This document shows positions 46,103 through 57,164 of a stretch of DNA of 64,000 bases, piece by piece (the first letter of the stretch is position 1; each line of letters begins with the position of its first letter). The position numbers and the translations under genes were made by a program. Source of the stretch: Diadophis punctatus similis (lineage: Eukaryota > Chordata > Lepidosauria > Squamata > Dipsadidae); assembly GCA_023053685.1 (NCBI GenBank), contig JALIGW010000013.1:21093501-21157500 (forward strand), written 5' to 3'. The notes beneath the pieces were generated by a model, which saw nothing but the letters and a program-made list of their open reading frames with translations, made no database searches and had not been told where the DNA came from.

Positions 46103-46500
46103 ATGTAGATAAGAGACAGCAGAATAGAAAAAAAGAACTGTAGAAGATATTAAAATACAAAGACCTACAAATAGAAATAGAACAACTGTGGCAAAAGAAA
46201 AGAAAGTAATACTATTGGTACTACATTTGTTTACTTTTGCCACAGTTGTTCTATTTCTATTTGTAGGTCTTTGTATTTGTATTATCAATAGATATATATG
46301 CTTTGGGTACAATCTCAAAACAACTGAGCACCATTTGAACTCTATTGGCACTGACAAAATCATTATCAGTCAATTGCAAAAGGGAGATTTACTCAAAACA
46401 GCTTATGTCAACAATACCTTTAACATAATAAAAAATAAACTATACCAGGTTCTTGGGAAGGACTCAATAGGCTGACATCTGGCTGACTGAGACAAACCAG
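46103..46500 (+). pseudogene. R4/Dong-like LINE fragment with internal inverted repeat
   Basis: The plus strand encodes KYKDLQIEIEQLWQKKRKVI, then after an inverted insertion EHHLNSIGTDKIIISQLQKG and LYQVLGKDSIG. These are consecutive parts of the C-terminal region of an R4/Dong-type protein, ending CTGGCTGACTGAGACAAACC before TAATAATAAAG. Frame breaks and the 45-base inverted duplication (46153-46197 with 46234-46278) make it dead. Clade assignment rests on motif memory. Confidence 0.6.
46153..46278. repeat. Perfect 45-base inverted repeat, 36-base loop
   Basis: 46153-46197 and 46234-46278 are exact reverse complements (AAATACAAAGACCTACAAAT... and the reverse). The arms duplicate LINE coding sequence, so the repeat arose by local inverted duplication rather than as transposon ends. 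Confidence 0.95.
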
Positions 46501-46509
46501 TAATAATAA

Positions 46510-47135
46510 AGAGCTCTCAACTATGAAGAAACCTCTGTTGAGAACAATTACAGCCCCAAAAAAATACATAAACTGTATAAAGATGACTAGGAAGTATTGA
46601 CTTGGACTTTTTGACTTTGGTTTTGTATTTATTGAGTTTGTGCATTTGCAAAAGAGATTAATCTGCAACCATGATTGTTGTACTTCAGCTTTTAGATTTA
46701 CAATAATTGCACATTACTGCAAAATATACCACAAATCTCTAGTGTCTAAAGAAATGGGCTACAACCATGTGATATGACATTAAAAGTGGATGGGTTTTTG
46801 ACTGAGATCACAGCCATCATTTTGACTATCCCAGACAATGTAATTTAACTTTCTTTCTTGTCCACGTTCAGCTTCTCAGCTTTTGTGAGCTGCCAGAATA
46901 CCTTAGAAAATGCTTTTATTGACCATAATAATTATCTAATCATTTGTCTGCAATCTTTTGACTCAATCTCTTGTGGGTAGCTGCCATAATGATAGCAAAG
47001 TTATACGTATATAATAAATTACTATTTCTTATATTTGATATCCTAACTGCTAACTGTATGCTAACTGCTATATAGTTTTTAAAAAAACCCAACACTTAAG
47101 ATATAAGAAACCCAATTTGATGAAGGTTTAGTTCT
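46510..47135. other. Unique DNA, nothing recognised
   Basis: No gene or element recognised. Confidence 0.35.
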
Positions 47136-47139
47136 AACT

Positions 47140-47375
47140 GAGAGCTGAAGTGGTGCAGTGGTTAAATGCAGCCATTGCAGGCTGACTGCTAGTTCAACAG
47201 TTCAGCTGTTCAAATCTCACTAGGCTCAAGGTTGACTCAGCCTTCCATCCTTCCGAGGTCGGTAAAATGAGGACCCAGATTGTTGGGGGCAATATGCTGA
47301 ACTCTGTAAACCGCTTAGAGAGGGCTGTAAAGCACTATGAAGCGGTATATAAGAAAAGTGCTATTGCTATTGCTA
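47140..47375 (+). mobile_element. tRNA-derived SINE, near full length
   Basis: The head GAAGTGGTGCAGTGGTTAAA provides an A-box-like element and GTTCAAATCTC a B-box-like element. The body has GACTCAGCCTTCCATCCTTC, and the tail GTAAACCGCTTAGAGAGGGC then AAGCGGTATATAAG ends in (TGCTAT)n. It is the closest match to the copy at 18613. Confidence 0.9.
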
Positions 47376-47379
47376 ACAG

Positions 47380-48040
47380 ATTTTGTTTCTAATTCCTAAA
47401 CTCCTACAGACTATATATTCATAATTTACATTTCATTAAAGAAAAATAACACACACATACATACACACACACCTAAGTCACATTCTAGACTTAGAATGTA
47501 TCTATAAAGGCAAAGCTGGATCATCAGAAAGGCTGAATAAAGACAAATTGATGTATTTAGATTGTGGAGCTGGAGGAAATGAAAATTCTTGAGACCGGAA
47601 AAGAACAAATTGTTCAGTACACAAGAAAAACCAGACACACTAATAACAAAGCCAAAGTTTAAATATTTGGGACAGCTTATGCCAAGGCAAGAAGAGTTTG
47701 ATGCTTGGAAAAATATTTCAAAAACAGGCCTAGAGGAGAGAAGATAGCTAAATGCTATCTGATGACACAGAACAGGAATTTACAAGCACTCCCATAAGTA
47801 GTTATTGGAAGACAATTCTGGTGATGTGAGGTTGATCAGGTGACCTAGAGTTGGAAGCAAATAAACAACTGAACATTATCACCACCAAAGTCTCAGTAAA
47901 ATTGACGTGTCTCTCCAATTTTTTGGCAACAGCACACACAAGACAAAGTTTAATATTTATTCTTCACATGATTACTGACATTGTTAATAGTATAGTACGA
48001 GCATAATTTTGACACGAAATTGAGTTTTCTGAATTTCACA
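47380..48040. other. Unique DNA, nothing recognised
   Basis: A short (CA)n run lies at 47450-47472. No gene recognised. Confidence 0.35.
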
Positions 48041-48045
48041 ACTAA

Positions 48046-48178
48046 GGATAGTACTTGATTTACAACCACACTGAGGCCAAGATTTGTTGCTAAGCAAGGC
48101 AGTTGTTAAGTGAGTTGTGCCTCATTTTATGACCTTTTTTGCTACAGTTGTTAGCAAGTCACTGCAGTTATTTATTTA
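48046..48178 (+). mobile_element. Fragment of the TA-flanked MITE family
   Basis: GGATAGTACTTGATTTACAA, GTTGTTAAGTGAGTTGTGCC and TTTTATGACCTTTTTTGCTA correspond to the left half of the 8753 element. The right half is missing. Confidence 0.75.
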
Positions 48179-48287
48179 GCGTAGCATACATAGACTGGCA
48201 ATATATATTAACATTTTATCTAGATTAGTAAAACACAATAAAATATACATGTTAAAAAGATTTATGTTCAAATACCAATGTCTAGAC

Positions 48288-48500
48288 CCGTGATGGCGAA
48301 CCTATGGCACGTGTGCCACAGGTGGCATGCGGAGCCATATCTGCCGGCACGTGAGCCGTTGCCCTAGCTCAGCTCCAGCGCACATGTGTGTGCCGGTCAG
48401 CTGATTTTCGGCTCGTGCGGAGGCTCTGGGAGGGCACTTTCGGCCTCCGGATGGCCTCCGGGGGAGGCCGTTTTCACCCTCCCCAGGCCCTGGTCATTTT
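48288..48500 (+). mobile_element. Truncated hAT element, GATGGCGAACC family
   Basis: CGTGATGGCGAACCTATGGC, CACAGGTGGCATGCGGAGCC and GGCCTCCGG motifs follow the left half of the 37113 element. The right terminus and the duplication are absent. Confidence 0.85.
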
Positions 48501-48504
48501 GAAA

Positions 48505-49240
48505 ATTCAGAAGAGCCATCGTGATGGGAAATGTTCCATTGGGTGGGTGTTATGACAGAAAAGGCACATATCCTGGGCCCCACCAACCATCATCCCTTGA
48601 CCGATGATAGGACCTGGAACATGCCCATCCTGCCATATATTACATGGGAAAGAAACAACTGGGCTTTATGGCTTTTTTTTGCCAGTTTCTCTCTACTTGT
48701 CAGTTTCAATCACTTGACTCTGAAACATACAGTCAGGCCAGTTTAAGTTCATCTACATTCTACAATGTAGGTCCTTGCTGTTTGTACAATCAGGACAGTT
48801 TGTCTCCCTCCTCACCAAGGCTAGTTCTGCACTCATGTCTCTTTATTTTAAATTGGGAGATGTCCAAAAGGGGTTTGAGAGGAGGAGTAAGCAAACCAGT
48901 CTAGAAAACTCCTGAGAAAACTCTTCCTCCCTATCCCATTCATCCTGCAGTGTCCCACTTTTCCCTACTGGCTGGTGAAATCCCAGAAGTGACCAGCAGC
49001 AACGCCATAGGAGACAACCACTCATCATTGCTTATTAGAGTCCTGTTTTTAAATCCCAAATTATGGATTTAGGAAGTTTTCCACAGTATCTATAAATCTT
49101 GCAAAGAAATAAATAAACTGGCAATCTCACCGACACATTCCAGGAGGATGGAAAAATTAGGACTGGCAACTGTAACGAGTGCTTTCATTTAATCTTGAGG
49201 AAATAATAGAGCAGGCAGCACTCCTCACCTCTGCTCAGTT
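48505..49240. other. Unique DNA, nothing recognised
   Basis: No element or gene recognised. The short plus frames at 48531-48904 lack domains. Confidence 0.35.
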
Positions 49241-49249
49241 GTTCAGCTG

Positions 49250-49920
49250 TTAGCCGCATTTCACTCTCCTGAAGAAGGAATTGCTGGGATCCCCCCCCCC
49301 CCCACTTTCAACCTCCTGGATTAGGCCTTCCGCCATCCAAGGGACGCGGAGTGAAGCTCTACCCCCGTCAAGACCCGGAAACGGAAGGTCAGCGGGGCCT
49401 TTGGAAAAGGCGAGGAGATCCACCAGAAATTGAGGCATTTCGGGGAGGGGGATTTTGAAACGGACAAGGCCTCGAGAGAAAGTTTGGCCGCGGCAACTTC
49501 TATTTGACTGCCCTCCAACTGTATCAAAAAGCCTGCTTTGGGGGTGGGGGTGGGGAGCCGTTCGGTTGCTTTGGAAGAGCCCGGGAGCTTTCTCTGTTCA
49601 TTCGCTGGCAAAGGTATTCAGAGGGAAAACTTGCCCTGTTTTTCCCCACGGGAGCGTCTCGCGGCGGTGGCAGATTGATTCCCACGATATCCACGAACAC
49701 CTGGCAGCGGCTTGGAGTGCAGCGCGTGGAACTCGCTAGGCGGAGCTCGATCAAGTCACACGTTTGAATCGGGGCCAGAGCGCGTTTTTGCTGGTCGGGT
49801 CCCGACACTACGGCGTCCTTGCTATCGTAGAGGCGACGAAACAAGGGCTTGGAGACGGGAGATACTCCAGGCAGAGCTGAATACTGTACCAACAACTCTG
49901 CAGGCTTGATTGCAGTTGCC
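49250..49920. promoter_or_regulatory. CpG-rich island-like block, no gene recognised
   Basis: GC content and CpG frequency rise sharply against AT-rich flanks (GGGACGCGGAGTG, TCTCGCGGCGGTGG, GCGACGAAACAAG). It is not an element that I recognise. It ends at a 17-A run (49921-49937). It may be a CpG-island promoter, a retrocopy with an A tail, or an uncharacterised repeat; frames on both strands lack domains. Confidence 0.3.
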
Positions 49921-49939
49921 AAAAAAAAAAAAAAAAAGA

Positions 49940-50355
49940 CTATTGCGATCCTTAACTAGGGAATACATTTTCAATGAAGAGTAAGATATTTATGTTCTAT
50001 AGGGTATGGAATAGACGAGTAAGCATCTTTTCCCTACAATACTTCAAAGGTGTTTCAGAATTGTTTTTCTGGCATTGCAGATCTAACCTTAGAAGCCATG
50101 TCTACTCGGAAACAGTTACTTGTTCAAGGTCACAATTCCTACTAGTCCGTATTTTTCTATGAGATATAACAGCCTAGTATAGCTAGCACCCTTGGTCAGC
50201 ATAGCCAGTTTCTAAAACTAATAATTGTTAAGAAATGTCTAAAGACAGATTGCATGGAAAAACCTAATACAGAGAGGTTGTTTCTACCTACAAGAATATA
50301 ATAATACCCAGCAATGTTCCTTATTTATTGACATGGGAGGGATATTTAATGTAAG
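49940..50355. other. AT-rich DNA upstream of the L2 element
   Basis: No element recognised. Composition changes to GC-rich at about 50430, within the probable L2 5' UTR. Confidence 0.35.
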
Positions 50356-50893
50356 GAGAGGCCCTTTATTACCATCTGTTTGGTGAGCCTGTGAAAGAAC
50401 TCTGGAACTGGTACCCATTGAGGACAACCAGCGCCAAAACTGCCCCTGAGGGCTTCAACCCCCTCCCCCCCTTGTTGCTCCTAGCTTATATCCAGAGACT
50501 TTTTTTTTACATCTATGGAGTTTTTTCTTTCCTGGACGCTGTGCTTAATTTTACCCCTATTCCCACGGATGTCCCTGCTTATTTTAAAGATCATTGCATG
50601 CAGGGAGAAGATGCTGAATCCCCCCTCGGACAGAAATCGATCACATACCGAGGGGGGTAGGACTATATACTCCCAATGTCATCAGAGTAAGGGAGGCTCT
50701 CCGTCATCCCGGGACTATAGATTAATAGGGAGGCTAAGCAGAACCAGGGAACCTGCCTCCCCAGCACACCCTTACCTGGACGAACTTGCCTTCATTTTAA
50801 AATCTTTTAACTTATCCTCCCCCTCTGAGACGTGGTATGGGTGTGATTGATTATGGGGATGAGTGAGATGAGTGTCTGATTGTTAATGAATGT

Positions 50894-53800
50894 ATGTACG
50901 AAAAAGAAATGGAAAAGCCGGGGGCTGCGATCCTGACCCCCCTCGCTGAGTGTGGAAACAGAAGCGGGGGGGGCGGGGGCGCAGTGACCCCAGCCTGTGA
51001 GAATGGTATGTATGACCTGCAGGAAATGAGGAGGACCAGCGGGGAGGGGGAGGGGATCTCTGGTGGGGATGAGAGCCGGACCATCTCGGTCATAATGGGA
51101 AGAGGCAGATATGGCGGGAGCAGAGGGGAGGGCCGCTCTCGGGGAATAAGACCTCGCTGTTTACAAGCGATCCCTTGTTCCGGCCCCTCTGATCTGGTTC
51201 CATCTTGCTCAACCCGGATACCTGGCAACCAGGGTTTTCAGGGCCCTGGGCTCAGGATGCTGCTGCTTAACGCCAGGTCAATTATCAACAAAGCCCCCCT
51301 GATACGTGATTTAATCACAGAGGAGGGGGCAGACCTGGTATGTGTTACCGAGACCTGGCTAGGGCAGGAGGGGGGAGTAGCCCTCTCCGAGATATGCCCA
51401 GCCGGTTTCTCGGTGCAGCACCATTCTCAACCCCAGGGAAGGGGGGGAGGAGTGGCAATTATAACGCGTGGAAATCTGCATCCTCGTAGGATCCCTGCCC
51501 CGGAGATTGTTGGGTGTGAGACGCTCCTTCTGAAGTTGGACTTAGGGGTTCAGGTGGGCCTTTTCTTAACGTACCTGCCTCCCAGCTGCGTAAGTAAGGC
51601 CCTGCCTGAGTTGCTCGAGGCAGTAGCCGACTTGGCGGTTGAGTTCCCTAGGCTTATAGTACTGGGGGACTTCAACTTGCCATCTGCTGGCGAAACCTCT
51701 GGGGTAGCTCAGGAGTTCATGGATTCCATGACAACCATGGACCTGACCCAAGTAATTCAGGGTCCGACTCATGAGGGTGGTCACACGCTTGACCTAGTGT
51801 TTCTTTCGGGGCAGTGGAGAGATGATCTGAAGATAAGGGATATAGTCATCACCCCACTGTCATGGTCAGATCATTTCCTACTGAGGCTGGATTTCACAAC
51901 CCCACTCCTCCCCCGCAGGGAGGCGGGACCGACTAGGTGGTTCCGCCCCAGGCACCTAATGGAGCCGGAAGGATTCCAGAGGGAACTTGGGGAGATACCT
52001 GAAACCCTGGTACACAATTCGGCTGACTCCCTGGTGGCTGCTTGGAACACCGCAGCATCAGGGGCTCTAGACCGAATTGCGCCTAAGCGACCTCTCCGTG
52101 GCAGTGGATCCCGGAAAGCTCCCTGGTTTACCGAGGAGCTCCGGGAGATGAAACGCCAAAAGAGACGTCTGGAGCACCGCTGGAGGACCAAGAGGGCCGA
52201 ATCTGACCGAACACTATTAAGAATTTACATCAGATCTTATTTAGTGGCGATAAGGGCGGCAAGACGATCCTATCTTTCCGCTCTTGTTGCGTCCGCAGAT
52301 TCTCGTCCAGCCGCCTTGTTTAGGGTGACTCGCTCCCTCCTTGGAAAAGGGGGGAGCGAGGAACACTTACAAGGCAGAGCTGAGGAATTTGCTGAGTTTC
52401 TGTTGGATAAAGTCGCTCAGATTCGGTCAAACTTGGACTCTGGCAGGGCAGAGTCCATAGAGGTGACGGGGGCAAGTCCTAGTCCATCATTGTGGGAGGA
52501 GTTTGGGCCTGTCTCTCCCGATGATGTGGACAGGGCTATGGGAGCGATGGGTACCTCCACCTGTTTATTGGACCCATGCCCCTCCTGGCTGGTCTCGGCC
52601 AGCAGGTCGGTGGCACGCGGCTGGATCCAGGCGGTGATCACCGCTTCTTTGAGGGAGGGATCCGTACCGCAGTCGTTAAAAGCTGCGGTGGTGCGACCCC
52701 TCCTGAAGAAGCCTTCCCTGGATCCAGCTGATTTGAAGAACTATCGTCCAGTCTCCAACTTACCTTTTTTAGGGAAAGTTGTGGAGAAGGTGGTGGTGAC
52801 TCAGCTTCTGCAGCTCCTGGATGAAACAGACCATCTAGATCCTTACCAGTCGGGCTTCAGGCGCGGCTACAGTACAGAAACTGCCTTGGTTGCCCTGATG
52901 GATGATCTCTGGCGAGCCCGGGATGGAGGAAATTCCTCCATCCTGGTGCTACTTGACCTCTCAGCGGCTTTCGATACCATCGACCATGGTATCCTTCTGC
53001 ATCGGCTCGGCGAGTTGGGAGTGGGAGGCACCGTTTTGCGGTGGTTCTCCTCTTATCTCGCCGATCGGATGCAGTCGGTGTTGGCAGGTGGGCAGAGATC
53101 GTCCCCTAGGCCCCTATCATGTGGGGTGCCTCAGGGGTCGGTTCTCTCGCCCATCCTGTTTAATATCTACATGAAACCGTTGGGTGAGATCATTCGCAGA
53201 CATGGGGTGTGTTTCCATCAGTACGCTGACGACACCCAGCTGTACATCACCACCCCGTCTGACTTCAGGGAGGCAGTTGATGTAATGTGCCGCTGCCTGA
53301 ACGACGTTAAGATCTGGATGGGGAGGAACAGACTCAGACTCAATCCCGACAAGACTGAGTGGCTGTGGATATTGCCTCCTAAGGACCATGACAACTATCC
53401 CTCCTTGGTCTTTGAGGGTGCGAAACTGACTCCCTCAGACCAGGTCCGCAACTTGGGGGTCCTCCTAGATCCACAGCTAAAATTGGATCACCATCTTTCT
53501 GCTGTGGCTAGGGGGGCCTTTGCACAGGTTCGCCTGGTGCACCAGTTGCGGCCATACTTGGAGAAGGAGGCTCTACTCACGGTCACTCATGCCCTTGTCA
53601 CCTCGCGTTTGGACTACTGCAATGCGCTCTACATGGGGCTACCCTTGAAGAGTATCCGGAGACTTCAGCTGGTACAAAATGCGGCTGTGCGTGCTGTGGT
53701 GGGTGTGCCAAGGTACACCCACGTGACACCAATACTCCGCCAGCTGCATTGGTTGCCCATCGGTCTCCGGGTCCAATTCAAGGTGTTGATCACCATCTTT

Positions 53801-54073
53801 AAAGCCCTTCATGGCTTAGGACCAGGATATCTTCGGGACCGCATTCTGCCTCATACTTCCCTCCGACCGGTTAGGGCCCACAGAGTTGGCCTCCTCCAGG
53901 TCCCGTTGGCCAAACAATGCCGGCTGGCGGGCCCTAGGGGGAGAGCCTTCTCTGTGGCTGGCCCCGTGCTCTGGAACCAACTTCCCCCAGAGACCCGAAC
54001 CATCCCCACTCTGCTGGCCTTCCGAAAAGCCGTTAAAACATGGCTTTTCCTGCAGGTGGGGGGGATAGCTTAA
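50894..54073 (+). CDS. L2 retrotransposon endonuclease/reverse transcriptase, 1,059 aa, intact
   Basis: It encodes the enzyme that nicks chromosomal DNA and copies LINE RNA into the nick in the nucleus. Residues about 120-330 form an APE-type endonuclease: LLNARS (N126), TETWL (E153), GDFN (258-261) and SDH (325-327). Residues about 590-860 form the reverse transcriptase: NYRPVSNLPFLGKVVEKVV, LLDLSAAFDTIDH (motif A, D688), GVPQGS (744-749), YADDTQLY (catalytic YADD 777-780) and LNPDKTEWL. The C terminus has GRAFSVAGPVLWNQLPPETR and ends in FRKAVKTWLFLQ. All catalytic residues that I can identify are present and there is no stop or frameshift. The start was taken as the first ATG of the open frame; the first 100 or so residues are low-complexity, so translation might begin later. 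PVSNLPFL and the 3' tail favour L2 over CR1. No ORF1 is evident. Confidence 0.93.
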   Translation: MYEKEMEKPGAAILTPLAECGNRSGGGGGAVTPACENGMYDLQEMRRTSGEGEGISGGDESRTISVIMGRGRYGGSRGEGRSRGIRPRCLQAIPCSGPSDLVPSCSTRIPGNQGFQGPGLRMLLLNARSIINKAPLIRDLITEEGADLVCVTETWLGQEGGVALSEICPAGFSVQHHSQPQGRGGGVAIITRGNLHPRRIPAPEIVGCETLLLKLDLGVQVGLFLTYLPPSCVSKALPELLEAVADLAVEFPRLIVLGDFNLPSAGETSGVAQEFMDSMTTMDLTQVIQGPTHEGGHTLDLVFLSGQWRDDLKIRDIVITPLSWSDHFLLRLDFTTPLLPRREAGPTRWFRPRHLMEPEGFQRELGEIPETLVHNSADSLVAAWNTAASGALDRIAPKRPLRGSGSRKAPWFTEELREMKRQKRRLEHRWRTKRAESDRTLLRIYIRSYLVAIRAARRSYLSALVASADSRPAALFRVTRSLLGKGGSEEHLQGRAEEFAEFLLDKVAQIRSNLDSGRAESIEVTGASPSPSLWEEFGPVSPDDVDRAMGAMGTSTCLLDPCPSWLVSASRSVARGWIQAVITASLREGSVPQSLKAAVVRPLLKKPSLDPADLKNYRPVSNLPFLGKVVEKVVVTQLLQLLDETDHLDPYQSGFRRGYSTETALVALMDDLWRARDGGNSSILVLLDLSAAFDTIDHGILLHRLGELGVGGTVLRWFSSYLADRMQSVLAGGQRSSPRPLSCGVPQGSVLSPILFNIYMKPLGEIIRRHGVCFHQYADDTQLYITTPSDFREAVDVMCRCLNDVKIWMGRNRLRLNPDKTEWLWILPPKDHDNYPSLVFEGAKLTPSDQVRNLGVLLDPQLKLDHHLSAVARGAFAQVRLVHQLRPYLEKEALLTVTHALVTSRLDYCNALYMGLPLKSIRRLQLVQNAAVRAVVGVPRYTHVTPILRQLHWLPIGLRVQFKVLITIFKALHGLGPGYLRDRILPHTSLRPVRAHRVGLLQVPLAKQCRLAGPRGRAFSVAGPVLWNQLPPETRTIPTLLAFRKAVKTWLFLQVGGIA

Positions 54074-54254
54074 TCCACCTGAGATCACCCCCCAAGTATG
54101 TATGATATCGAATGAATGTTGTTGTTTTAATATTGTTTTTAATAATTTGTATTTGTTTTTTTTTAATCACTTGCATTTTGATTATTCTTGTATTTTTTCC
54201 TGTTGTACGCCGCCCTGAGTCCTTCGGGAGTTGGGCGGCATATAAGAATAACAA

Positions 54255-54256
54255 AA

Positions 54257-54315
<59 letters not shown>

Positions 54316-54317
54316 AT
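54255..54317. repeat. (AAAT)n tail of the L2 LINE
   Basis: About 15 AAAT units follow the L2 3' UTR. Tails of short tandem repeats are characteristic of L2-type elements. Confidence 0.95.
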
Positions 54318-54319
54318 AT

Positions 54320-55700
54320 TCAATGGGATGCAATGGGGCACACATCCCCTGGAATCAACAGGGCAAAGTTGGTGATGTAACTAAGAGGTCCATTGCTTTT
54401 AATGAGACTTGAAATTGATCTGGATGGTTGTCCCCATGTGTTTGAGGCTAAAAAGAACTGGGACCAGTTTACAACTGTGTAAATTTTGAACCTAGAATTC
54501 TCAGTTTCTTTTCTGAAAGAAAAAAAGAAAATTAAGTTTAAATTTAAGAAATGTAAACACAGTGGCATGATTTCTTCAAATGTGCTGACCCATTTACCCT
54601 GTCCAAATTGAATTCTGACTTAGGGAGAAGAAATTCGATTTTATTTCAGTGCAGTATGGATCAGAAAATATTCAGAGAGAGAGAGAGAGATGATTAAAAT
54701 TATATTCTCTCTTTAAGAGTCTAAACATTTTATAACTAGCTCAATGCTCAATTTTTAATAGTGACACGATTAGGATTATAAAGTAATAAAAGCTGTCATC
54801 CTAACAACACAATCCATGAGGTAAGCCAGGATCCTTGAATTTCCTCTTACTTCTGAGTAACTAAGGAGAGGATTGGACTGCAAGAACCAGGTCTCATTCA
54901 GTTCACTGGGGCTTTTGAATAGATATGGATAGGACTGTGCTGTGACTGTGTACACTGCATAGGATCGGATTGGTAAACTAATCCAGCCAGCCCAATTTCT
55001 TATATAGGTTGACTGCTTTTAATTTTCAAACTTCCTAGTCAACACTCCCAGGAAATCGACAAAGCAGAAGCTAACAGAATTTGCTTAAAATGTCCTATTT
55101 GACTTTTGGCATTAAGAAGTCCCTTGGAAACAGTTTTTTTGTCCTATAGTGATGGATCTTCCTTTCTGAACTCCCAAGATCAGCTGACTTCAGGTGGCAA
55201 AAGGTTTGGTCAAAATAGAGGAATCCACTTCGCTTATTTCCAGTCCCTTTACTGTAGTATTTTTTAGGCAAACAGTAGATAGAGAACTCCTGGGCATACT
55301 GGCTAAAAATTAAAGTAGTGGTTGGCTGTGGAATAATCTGAGAGCTGAATTGTCCTATGAACTAATGTTCCAGGGCAATGAGACACAGAACAACTTGGTA
55401 CATGAAAAGGGCTCCTATGCCTCACGTTACAAACATGGAATGCTGCTTCCTGCTTCTCTTATTTCCTTCACCACCACACAAAAGAACTCCAATAGAGTGA
55501 CCAAGTTTCGTGACTCACATTATGCGGGTTCATCCAGAAGTAACTTTCAATAAAGCTTACAGTACTCCCACAATCTTTTGGAGTTTGACTTTGGAAGGAA
55601 GCCCCACTATATGGCTCAGCGAAATCTATACCTACCCAGATCAGAACCGATTTCTTTAAATCTTCGGCCCCAAAGAGAAGGAGAAAGACCCCACTCTGTA
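54320..55700. other. Unique DNA, nothing recognised
   Basis: A short (GA)n run lies at 54676-54690. No gene or element recognised. Confidence 0.35.
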
Positions 55701-55708
55701 TTGTACAT

Positions 55709-56375
55709 AGAATAGAATGGGAATAGGAATAAGAATAGAAATAGAATAGAATTCTTTATTGGCCAAGTGTGATTGGACACACAAGGAATTTGTCTTTGGT
55801 GCATATGCTCTCAGTGTACATAAAAGAAAAGATACATTTGTCAAGAATTATGAGGTACAACACTTAATGATTGTCATAGGATACAAATAAGCAATCAGGA
55901 AACAATATTAATATAAATCGTAAGGATACAAGCAACAAGTTACAGTCATAAGTGGGAGGAGATGGGTGATAGGAACGATGAGAAGACTAATAGTAATAGT
56001 AATGCAGCCTTAGTGAATAGTTTGACGGGTGAGGGAATTATTTGCTTAGCAGAGTGGTGGCGGAAAAAACTGTTCTTGTGTCGGTTGTCTTGGTGTGCAG
56101 TGCTCTATAGCCTCGTTTTGAGGGTAGGAGTTGAAACAATTTCCGTCCAGGATGTGAGGTGTCTGTAAATATTGTCACGGCCCTCTTTTTGACTGGTGCA
56201 GTATACAGGTCCTCAATGGAAGGCAGGTTGGCAGTAATTGTTTTTTCTGCAGTTCTGATTATCCTCTGAAGTCTGTGTCTGTCTTGTTGGGTTGCAGAAC
56301 CAAACCAGACAGTTATAGAGGTGCAGATAACAGACTCAATAATTCCTCTGTAGAATTATTGGTCCTCTTAGTGGC
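55709..56375 (-). pseudogene. Pentanucleotide-tailed LINE, copy B, with C-terminal coding remnant
   Basis: The minus strand carries the last part of the ORF: IIESVICTSITVWFGSATQQ, DRHRLQRIIRTAEKTIT and LPSIEDLYTAPVKKRAVTIF, then DTSHPG. This matches the C-terminal pattern of Rex1/CR1-group LINEs (LQR..RTAEKI....LPS..DLY..R...KA..I..D.SHPG). The 3' UTR follows, then TTGGCCAATAAAGAATTCT and degenerate ATTCT units (55709-55752). The endonuclease and catalytic reverse-transcriptase motifs are absent, so it is 5'-truncated. It is the longest copy in the window. Confidence 0.8.
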
Positions 56376-56379
56376 CCTC

Positions 56380-57164
<785 letters not shown>

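Larger units (their letters stand above)
50360..54317 (+). mobile_element. Apparently full-length L2-clade LINE
   Basis: The unit consists of a probable 5' UTR (about 50360-50893), one long ORF (50894-54073), a 3' UTR with TGTACGCCGCCCTGAGTCCT then TCGGGAGTTGGGCGGCATAT, and a terminal (AAAT)n array (54255-54317). The 5' boundary is estimated from the composition change and is uncertain; no target duplication was confirmed. Truncated relatives lie at 11382, 30318 and 32190. Neighbouring SINE tails resemble this type of 3' end, which suggests shared machinery. Confidence 0.8.

Noticed and set aside
45851..46363. 170-codon minus-strand ORF with a poly-Leu core
   Set aside because: Microsatellite reading that joins two LINE fragments; only the IDIAVPGDS segment is meaningful.
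47140..47230. A genuine tRNA gene
   Set aside because: The tRNA-like A and B boxes belong to a dispersed SINE; no cloverleaf with a proper anticodon arm is evident.
50851..54088. Minus-strand and alternate-frame ORFs overlapping the L2 ORF
   Set aside because: They are shadows of the GC-rich L2 coding frame.
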